The translations under genes were made by a program, and so were the position numbers. DNA of 19,624 nucleotides. Origin: Aquificales bacterium (lineage in GTDB: Bacteria; Aquificota; Aquificia; Aquificales; Aquificaceae). Of this stretch, positions 14,422-19,624 are shown in pieces (positions within the stretch are counted from its first letter, which is position 1; every line of letters begins with the position of its first letter). A model generated the notes under the pieces. That model was given only the letters and a program-made list of their open reading frames with translations, was not told the origin of the DNA and did no database searches. The stretch is from contig WFWF01000034.1 in NCBI GenBank assembly GCA_015491275.1, positions 1-19,624 of the forward strand, written 5' to 3'.

Positions 14422-15086
14422 AAGTATTCCCACACATCTATATCACTGCCCGACGGTTTTTTATATATGCCCTTTGCGGTATTGAATATTATTTCCGCTA
14501 CCCTTTCGGGATGGACGCCTTGAAAGTTCGTCATCCTTGTGGCGGTCATACCCGGGTTTACGCAATATATCTTGAGGGAGGGAATTTCTTGTGCCAAAGC
14601 CTGGGTAAATCCTCTTAACCCAAACTTGGTTGCGCAATAAACGGTCAGGCTTTCAAAACCCGCCTTCCCCGCCCCGCTTCCTATGTTTATGATCATCTCC
14701 TTTACAAAAGGAAGCATGAGTTTCGTCAATTTTATCAACCCTTCAAGATTGACCCTAATTTGATTTTCTATGTCCTCAAAGGATTGTTCCTTCAAGGGTT
14801 TCCATACAACAACACCCGCATTGTTTATCAGGATGTCTATGTAACCATATTCCTTTTTCATATTTTCAACGAGATTCTTTATGCTTTCATTGTCCCTTAT
14901 ATCAAGGTGAAATACAGATACTCCGCCCGCTCCCAATTTTTTACATCCTATGGCTGTTTCATGGGCTTCCCTCTCACCCATGTTGTAGGTTATTATTATC
15001 CTCGCTCCTTCTTTTGAAAACCTGTAAGCGGTGTATCTTCCTATTCCCACACTTGATCCTGTAATGAGGACAATTTTATTTTTCAT
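14418..15086 (-). CDS. Short-chain dehydrogenase/reductase (SDR)
   Basis: A classical-type SDR of 222 residues with a Rossmann fold. The cofactor motif TGSSVGIG is at residues 10-17, LDIRDNESI near 61, and NNAGVVVW near 88. The active site has Ser in the INIGSGAG strand and the YxxxK motif as YCATK near 148. The NPG motif (VNPGMTATRM) follows near 176. The substrate is unknown; FabG-like or sugar/quinone reductases cannot be separated by eye. At 222 residues it is shorter than the usual 245-255 because the C-terminal part is trimmed. Its predicted -10 box (TAAAAT, - strand) is only 12 nt from the ATG and the AAGGG before the start is tight. It is divergent from sucC. Confidence 0.9.
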   Translation of the reverse strand: MKNKIVLITGSSVGIGRYTAYRFSKEGARIIITYNMGEREAHETAIGCKKLGAGGVSVFHLDIRDNESIKNLVENMKKEYGYIDILINNAGVVVWKPLKEQSFEDIENQIRVNLEGLIKLTKLMLPFVKEMIINIGSGAGKAGFESLTVYCATKFGLRGFTQALAQEIPSLKIYCVNPGMTATRMTNFQGVHPERVAEIIFNTAKGIYKKPSGSDIDVWEYL

Positions 15087-15089
15087 CCC

Positions 15090-15119
15090 TTACTTAGAAT
15101 TTTACTCTTTTGGTAAAAT
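15090..15119 (+). promoter_or_regulatory. Promoter of the sucCD-purA-Nudix operon
   Basis: A -10 box, TAAAAT, lies at 15114-15119, with a weak TTACTT at 15090-15095 and an 18-nt spacer. The start point would be near 15126, giving a leader of about 25 nt. That leader contains the right half of a perfect palindrome and a GGGGG (15140-15144) that may act as ribosome site. Confidence 0.45.
15099..15104 (-). promoter_or_regulatory. -10 box for the SDR-PilZ gene pair
   Basis: TAAAAT on the - strand, in the context GAGTAAAATTC, ends 12 nt before the SDR ATG, so the leader would be only about 6 nt. The palindrome at 15115-15134 lies just upstream, near the place of a -35 box. Confidence 0.4.
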
Positions 15120-15134
15120 TAACTTGTTAATTTT
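15115..15134. promoter_or_regulatory. Perfect 20-bp palindrome, candidate operator at sucC
   Basis: AAAATTAAC, then TT, then GTTAATTTT form an exact 9+9 bp inverted repeat. It covers most of the sucC -10 box and the predicted transcription start, and also lies upstream of the divergent SDR promoter. This is a suitable place for a dimeric repressor. It is AT-rich with only a 2-nt spacer, so a transcription factor site is more likely than an RNA hairpin. The regulator is unknown. Confidence 0.45.
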
Positions 15135-15150
15135 TTATCGGGGGTTGCTC

Positions 15151-16308
15151 ATGAAGCTTCATGAACATCAGGCAAAAGAAATTCTTGCCAAATACGGACT
15201 TCCCGTGCCTGAGGGTAGGGTTGCCTTTTCCCTCAAAGAAGCTGTTGAAGTAGCGGAGGAACTCGGTGAGTTTCCCCTCGTGGTAAAGGCACAAGTTCAC
15301 TGCGGAGGAAGGGGAAAAGCGGGAGGTGTAAAGATTGTAAAGGACATGGAAGAGCTTAAGGAAGCGGTTGAAGGTCTGCTCGGTACCGTCCTTAAAACCT
15401 TTCAGTGCCCCGAGGGTAAACCCGTTAACAGGGTATGGATAGAAAAGGCTACCGCCATAGATAAGGAATACTATCTCGGAATAACCCTTGACAGATCTTC
15501 AGAGAAGCATGTTCTTATAGCATCCGCATCGGGGGGTATGGAGATTGAGGAGGTGGCGAAGGAGGATCCTACCGCCATAATCACTGAGGTGATTGATCCC
15601 GTTGTTGGGCTTATGCCTTATCAGTTGAGGAGGGTTGCCTTTAATATAGGTTTGCCCGTTAAGGAGTTTGTCAACATAGGGATGAAACTTTACAGGATAT
15701 ATGAGGAGCTTGATGCTTCTCTTGTGGAGATAAATCCTCTTGTTACGGATAAAAACGGCGGTATAGTTCTTCTTGATGCAAAGATAGATGTGGATGATAA
15801 TGCCCTTTTCAGACACAAGGATATGGAAGAAATTGAGGATAAAAGTCAACTTGATCCTTTAGAGGTTGAAGCTAATAAGTACGGTCTTAATTACATAAAA
15901 CTTAAAGGAAATGTGGGGTGCATGGTTAACGGGGCGGGTCTTGCCATGACAACCATGGATATAATTAAGCTTGCGGGCGGAGAGCCTGCAAACTTCCTTG
16001 ATGTGGGCGGGGGTGCAAATGTTGAGCAAATATCCAATGCCTTCAGGATACTGACAGCGGATAAAGATGTAAAGGCTGTATTTGTTAACATATTCGGAGG
16101 TATCTTAAGGTGTGACAGATTGGCACAGGGTCTTATAGAGGCTGTGAGGAATGTTAAGGCGGATATTCCCATAGTTGTGAGGATGGAAGGCACCAATGTG
16201 GAAGAGGGTAAAAGGATGCTTAAGGAATCGGGTTTGAACTTTGTTAGTGCGGATGATATGTGGGACGGTGCAAAGAAAGTTGTGGAGCTTGCAGGGAGGT
16301 ATGAATAA
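15151..16308 (+). CDS. sucC: Succinyl-CoA synthetase (ADP-forming) subunit beta
   Basis: The beta subunit of the enzyme that interconverts succinate plus CoA plus ATP with succinyl-CoA. In organisms with a reductive TCA cycle it runs toward succinyl-CoA. It starts MKLHEHQAKEILAKYGLPVP, the standard N-terminus, so ATG 15151 is chosen rather than codons further upstream in the same frame. The ATP-grasp part has VVKAQVHCGGRGKAGGVK near residue 44-61 and LVEINPLVTD near 192. The C-terminal part has GNVGCMVNGAGLAMTTMDII, GGGANVEQI and FVNIFGGILRCDRLAQG. Its 385 aa match SucC. The related citryl-CoA synthetase large subunit of Aquificales is longer, which argues against that reading. Confidence 0.93.
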   Translation: MKLHEHQAKEILAKYGLPVPEGRVAFSLKEAVEVAEELGEFPLVVKAQVHCGGRGKAGGVKIVKDMEELKEAVEGLLGTVLKTFQCPEGKPVNRVWIEKATAIDKEYYLGITLDRSSEKHVLIASASGGMEIEEVAKEDPTAIITEVIDPVVGLMPYQLRRVAFNIGLPVKEFVNIGMKLYRIYEELDASLVEINPLVTDKNGGIVLLDAKIDVDDNALFRHKDMEEIEDKSQLDPLEVEANKYGLNYIKLKGNVGCMVNGAGLAMTTMDIIKLAGGEPANFLDVGGGANVEQISNAFRILTADKDVKAVFVNIFGGILRCDRLAQGLIEAVRNVKADIPIVVRMEGTNVEEGKRMLKESGLNFVSADDMWDGAKKVVELAGRYE

Positions 16309-17225
16309 TGTCCATTATAGTTGATAAGAATACTAAGGTTGTTGTTCAAGGAATAACCGGGAAAGAGGGATCATTCCATGCCCTGCAATGTAAAAACTAT
16401 GGTACTAAGGTTGTTGCGGGGGTTACACCGGGGAAGGGTGGTCAGGAGGTAGAGGGTATTCCAGTTTTTAATACGGTTAGGGAAGCTGTTGAAGAGACTG
16501 GAGCCAACTGTTCCCTTATATTTGTTCCCGCTCCCTTTGCTCCCGATGCAATTGTTGAGGCGCTGGACAGCGGTATTTCTGTAGTTGTATGTATAACGGA
16601 AGGCATCCCAGCCCATGATATGGTGAAGGTTAAGGACTATTTGAAAAAGAATTATCCAGAGTCTATCCTTATAGGTCCGAACTGTCCCGGTATTATAACG
16701 CCTGGCGAAGCCAAGGTGGGTATTATGCCCGGCCATATCTTCAGGAAGGGAAGGGTGGGGATAGTATCCCGTAGCGGTACCCTTACCTATGAGGCGGCTT
16801 ATCAACTTACAAGGGTGGGTCTCGGTCAGTCAACCGCGGTAGGTATAGGAGGTGATCCTGTTCACGGGCTTTCCCACAGGGAAGTTATTGAGATGTTTAA
16901 TGAAGATCCGGAAACTGAAGCAATCCTTCTTATAGGTGAAATAGGTGGTACGGAAGAAGAGGAAGCTGCGGAGTATATTGACAGATATGTTGACAAACCC
17001 GTTTTTGCATATATTGCGGGTATAACCGCACCCCCGGGTAAAAGGATGGGACATGCGGGGGCTATAATAACGGGAGGGAAAGGAACCGCTAAGGCAAAGA
17101 TGGAGGCATTAAAGGAAGCGGGGGTTTATGTTATAGAAAACCCCGCCTTTATAGGAGAGACGGTGGCAAGGACCTTGGGTGTGCTTGAGGCATCTCAGGA
17201 GAAGAGAACGTGCGAAGCAGATTAG
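16308..17225 (+). CDS. sucD: Succinyl-CoA synthetase (ADP-forming) subunit alpha
   Basis: The CoA-binding, phosphohistidine-bearing subunit. It starts SIIVDKNTKVVVQGITGKEG. It has TPGKGGQEVEGIPVFNTV near residue 40-57 and the IGPNCPGIITPGE loop near 122-134. The catalytic-His segment GHAGAIITGGKGTAKAKMEA follows, with His249 expected to be phosphorylated. The length of 305 aa is slightly above the usual ~290 because of a C-terminal tail. The start overlaps the sucC stop by one base (TAATG). The last 16 nt are shared with purA. Confidence 0.95.
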   Translation: MSIIVDKNTKVVVQGITGKEGSFHALQCKNYGTKVVAGVTPGKGGQEVEGIPVFNTVREAVEETGANCSLIFVPAPFAPDAIVEALDSGISVVVCITEGIPAHDMVKVKDYLKKNYPESILIGPNCPGIITPGEAKVGIMPGHIFRKGRVGIVSRSGTLTYEAAYQLTRVGLGQSTAVGIGGDPVHGLSHREVIEMFNEDPETEAILLIGEIGGTEEEEAAEYIDRYVDKPVFAYIAGITAPPGKRMGHAGAIITGGKGTAKAKMEALKEAGVYVIENPAFIGETVARTLGVLEASQEKRTCEAD

Positions 17226-18517
17226 AGAGGTTGAGCGATAAGGTAGTTATAGTAGGTGCCCAATGGGGTGATGAGGGAAAGGGTAAGATAGTAGATCTTT
17301 TATCCGCGGACTATGATATAACCGTAAGATATCAGGGAGGAAGTAATGCGGGTCATACGGTAATCCTCGGCGGTGAAAAGTTTATTCTTCACCTGCTACC
17401 TACGGGCATACTCCAGGAGGGTACGAAGGGTATAGTGGCTCAGGGTATGGTTATAGACTTGGAAGTTTTGAATGAGGAAATAGAAGATATAGAGAGTAGG
17501 GGGATAAGAATAAGGGACAGACTCATGATAAGTGATAGGGCTCATCTGGTACTACCTTATCATAAGCTCCTGGACAAATTGTTTGAAAGGAAAAAAGGTA
17601 TAGGAACAACATTGAGAGGGATAGGACCAGCTTATATGTTCAAGTACGGAAGAAGAGGTATAAGAATATCTGATCTTGAAGATGAAAAAAGAGCCTTTAA
17701 TCTTGTTAAGGACAATATTGAATTTACCCGTGAGCTGTGTGAAAAGGTTTACTGCGAAACCTTTGATTTGAATGTGGATGAGATATATGAAAAGACAATG
17801 GATCTTTACCGCAGAATAGAAGAGTTGGTTGGGGATGTTTCCCTGTTCCTTTTGAATACCAAGGAAAGCATCCTTTTTGAAGGTGCTCAGGGAACGATGC
17901 TTGATATAGACATGGGTACATATCCTTTCGTAACTTCATCCAACGCTTCCGCACTCGGTTTGACTAACGGTACTGGATTACCGCCGAGTTTTTTCAGTGA
18001 TGCCTTTGTTATAGGTGTGTCAAAGGCTTACACAACAAGGGTGGGCGGAGGACCTTTCCCCACGGAGCTTTTCGGAGAAGAGGCAGAGAGAATAAGGGAA
18101 TGGGGTAATGAGTACGGTTCTACTACCGGAAGACCGAGGAGATGCGGATGGTTGGATCTTGTTGCCCTTAAACATGCGGTTCGTGTTAACGGATTAAGGG
18201 GAATAATACTGACAAAGCTTGATGTCCTTGATAATCTTGATGAGATAAAAGTTTGTGTTGCCTACGAGTGTGATGGTGTCAATATGGATTACTTTCCTGC
18301 TTCCCTTTCTCTTCTTGAGAGATGTAAACCGGTTTATAAAGTTTTTAAAGGTTGGAGAAAAAGTACAAGGGGGCTCAAGGACCCCAACGGACTGCCCGAA
18401 GAGGCTGTGGATTATATCCATTTTATAGAGGAATACACCGGTGTACCTATAATATTGCTCTCAACGGGACCGGAAAGGGAAGAGTATATAAACCTGTATG
18501 AAAGGGCGAAGGCGTGA
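17210..18517 (+). CDS. purA: Adenylosuccinate synthetase
   Basis: A GTP-dependent ligase joining IMP and aspartate, the first committed step to AMP. Motifs in order are: VVIVGAQWGDEGKGKIVDLL near residues 12-31, the catalytic-His loop GGSNAGHT, GTTLRGIGPAY, FEGAQGTMLDIDMGTYPFVT with the switch residues, KAYTTRVGGGPFPTEL, TGRPRRCGWLD and LTKLDVLD. The length of 435 aa is normal. The GTG at 17210 is accepted as start: AGGAG at 17197-17201 stands 8 nt upstream. It adds about 8 residues before the usual N-terminus. TTG 17231 is the alternative. Overlap with sucD indicates one operon, which links TCA-cycle and purine flux. Confidence 0.96.
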   Translation: MRSRLERLSDKVVIVGAQWGDEGKGKIVDLLSADYDITVRYQGGSNAGHTVILGGEKFILHLLPTGILQEGTKGIVAQGMVIDLEVLNEEIEDIESRGIRIRDRLMISDRAHLVLPYHKLLDKLFERKKGIGTTLRGIGPAYMFKYGRRGIRISDLEDEKRAFNLVKDNIEFTRELCEKVYCETFDLNVDEIYEKTMDLYRRIEELVGDVSLFLLNTKESILFEGAQGTMLDIDMGTYPFVTSSNASALGLTNGTGLPPSFFSDAFVIGVSKAYTTRVGGGPFPTELFGEEAERIREWGNEYGSTTGRPRRCGWLDLVALKHAVRVNGLRGIILTKLDVLDNLDEIKVCVAYECDGVNMDYFPASLSLLERCKPVYKVFKGWRKSTRGLKDPNGLPEEAVDYIHFIEEYTGVPIILLSTGPEREEYINLYERAKA

Positions 18518-18520
18518 AGA

Positions 18521-18928
18521 ATGGTAAAAAGAGAATTCTCCGCGGGCGGAGTTCTATTTAAGGGTGATGAGGTACTTCTTATAAAAAATCCCTCGGGCAA
18601 GTGGACCTTTCCTAAGGGGAATATTGAGGAGGGTGAAAGACCGGAGGATACTGCTGTAAGAGAGGTTGAGGAGGAAACGGGTATAAAGGGTAAAATTGTT
18701 AAACCTTTGGGAGATATAAAGTATTGGTATATGTTGAAGGGTGAAAGGATTTTTAAAAAGGTTGTGTACTATCTTATGGAGTACGAAGGGGGAGAGCCTT
18801 TACCTTCTTGGGAAGTTCAGGATGCAAGATTTTTTCCAGCGGAGGAGGTTAAGAAATTACTTAAATATAAGGGTGATAGGGAAATATTTAAAAGGGCTTT
18901 GGAAGAAAAGGCTAAACCTTTTCATTAG
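18521..18928 (+). CDS. Nudix hydrolase, probable diadenosine tetraphosphate (Ap4A) hydrolase
   Basis: The complete Nudix box G-x5-E-x7-REVxEExGI is at residues 33-55 (GNIEEGERPEDTAVREVEEE and TGI). The 135-residue protein starts with FSAGGVLFKGDEVLLIK and contains YWYMLKGERIFKKVVYYLM and PSWEVQDARFFP. This is very like the structurally studied small Ap4A hydrolase of Aquifex aeolicus as I recall it. That supports an Ap4A role over dNTP sanitising, but no search was made. It begins 3 nt after purA and its 3' end overlaps the convergent DUF1501-type gene by 17 nt. Removing Ap4A beside AMP synthesis would be a sensible pairing. Confidence 0.88.
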   Translation: MVKREFSAGGVLFKGDEVLLIKNPSGKWTFPKGNIEEGERPEDTAVREVEEETGIKGKIVKPLGDIKYWYMLKGERIFKKVVYYLMEYEGGEPLPSWEVQDARFFPAEEVKKLLKYKGDREIFKRALEEKAKPFH

Positions 18929-19624
18929 GAGGACTCACTTCATCTATGGGGGGTTCTCCCGTTATCACTTCGGGATTCTGTACGCCGAAATATTTGTAAA
19001 CGGTTGAAACTATGGAAAAAGGTTCAAACTGATAGCTGTCGCTCGTAGGTATTATAAATAGTCTGTTATTTTCACCCCTGCCGGTTGCCTGCGTCCTTCC
19101 TACGAGCTTACCGAGAACCCTGCCGTTTATTCCCCATCCTCCCGCGGTATAGAAGTTCTGAGTATTTCCGTGATCCCATCCCATTGAATTGTTAAGGTTT
19201 GCATTTCTGCCGAAGTCACCGAAGGCATTTATTACCACCCTTCTTGCCCTTTCCCTTTTAGTCTGGGGATTGTTGGTATCAAGGTAATACCAGTAAAGGT
19301 GCTTTACCGCACATCTTATAGCCCTCATAAGCATGGACATCCTCGTTTTGTATCCGTCTATGGCATCCGAATGGTTGTCCCAACTGCTTAACCCTCCGTT
19401 TCCTACACTTATGAATACTGTATCCTCATTTTCTATTGCAAGGGTTACCGCTACCTTCAGGAATTTAGCCATTGGATTGCCTGCGGGATATGTTAATCTT
19501 CTTGATGCATCAATGTCGGGATCATAGTTTCCTTGACCTTGCGGATCGTTGGTTGCATTAGGATCCGGACTGAAAGGAAGGGATGCATCTATATTTTGAA
19601 GTTTTGTTTCAACAAATTGGGCTA
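18912..19624 (-). CDS. DUF1501-family secreted protein, 3' part (gene runs off the window)
   Basis: The frame is open from the right edge (19624) to the stop at 18912, giving about 237 C-terminal residues; the start lies outside the window. An internal Met at 19472 is not the true start, since coding continues upstream (DIDASRRLTYPAGNPM before it). Family marks are the GGLSSWDNHSD segment and FGDFGRNANLNNSMGWDHGN, which match the 'FGR...N...G.DHG' and 'D-H' signatures of DUF1501, an alkaline-phosphatase-like fold often exported by the Tat or Sec system. The C-terminal tail is Pro/Glu-rich. DUF1501 proteins often neighbour DUF1800 proteins, which may lie to the right. Its biochemical role is not known. 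Confidence 0.8.
   Translation of the reverse strand, partial: AQFVETKLQNIDASLPFSPDPNATNDPQGQGNYDPDIDASRRLTYPAGNPMAKFLKVAVTLAIENEDTVFISVGNGGLSSWDNHSDAIDGYKTRMSMLMRAIRCAVKHLYWYYLDTNNPQTKRERARRVVINAFGDFGRNANLNNSMGWDHGNTQNFYTAGGWGINGRVLGKLVGRTQATGRGENNRLFIIPTSDSYQFEPFSIVSTVYKYFGVQNPEVITGEPPIDEVSPPNEKV

Noticed and set aside
15115..15140. The sucC palindrome plus following T-run as an intrinsic terminator
   Set aside because: The stem is almost all A-T with a 2-nt loop and would be very weak, especially in a thermophile, and it overlaps the -10 box. An operator is more likely.
15031..15150. A longer N-terminus for sucC from an upstream ATG at 15031
   Set aside because: The extra 40 residues run antisense through the SDR start and the promoter/palindrome, and SucC proteins begin at the MKLHEHQ segment.
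15151..17225. Citryl-CoA synthetase (ccsA/ccsB) instead of succinyl-CoA synthetase
   Set aside because: Aquificales carry both, but 385 and 305 residues fit SucC and SucD, and the citryl-CoA enzymes are longer as I recall. Alignment to both pairs would settle it.

Overview
The window looks like chromosomal DNA of a thermophilic member of the Aquificota (Aquificales). This rests on several traits: moderate GC; proteins rich in Lys, Glu and Ile; heavy use of AGG, ATA and GGT codons; tightly packed overlapping genes; a separate atpF'-atpF-atpH cluster with two different b-type stalk genes; and a Nudix protein very close to the Ap4A hydrolase of Aquifex aeolicus as I remember it. The lineage call is inference from protein flavour, not from a marker gene. 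No mobile element, CRISPR array, phage gene or rRNA is visible.

Left part (1-5325, all +): the possible tail of an unidentified upstream gene, then tRNA-Ser(GCU), then a tight string gspE - gspL-like - miaA - ubiB-like. gspE begins only 10 nt after the tRNA, so the tRNA promoter probably also drives the string. Type II secretion or type IV pilus ATPase biology is thus joined to tRNA modification and an ABC1-type kinase-like membrane protein.

Positions 5322-8096 (-): a DMT-family permease, a 505-residue lipoprotein of unknown function and a small charged coiled-coil protein. Positions 8157-10357 (+): RNase PH, a lytic transglycosylase lipoprotein and MobA. Positions 10334-12288 (-): the ATP synthase stator genes atpF', atpF and atpH, followed by ndk. 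Positions 12349-13203 (+): the ribosome assembly GTPase rsgA. Positions 13339-15086 (-): a short-chain dehydrogenase and a PilZ protein with a YcgR-like layout. Positions 15151-18928 (+): sucC-sucD-purA-Nudix, a compact operon joining a (reductive) TCA-cycle step to AMP synthesis and nucleotide sanitation. The right edge holds the 3' part of a DUF1501-type gene on the - strand.

The gene content is mostly housekeeping, and I see no convincing new multi-gene system. The less ordinary signals lie between genes. They are: a G-quadruplex/i-motif tract next to a perfect 10-nt anti-Shine-Dalgarno complement in the rsgA/PilZ spacer; a perfect 9+9 bp palindrome over the sucC promoter; -10 boxes so close to start codons that leaderless or near-leaderless mRNAs are predicted; and convergent gene pairs that overlap at their 3' ends with no visible intrinsic terminator. 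No gene-free stretch exceeds 300 bases.
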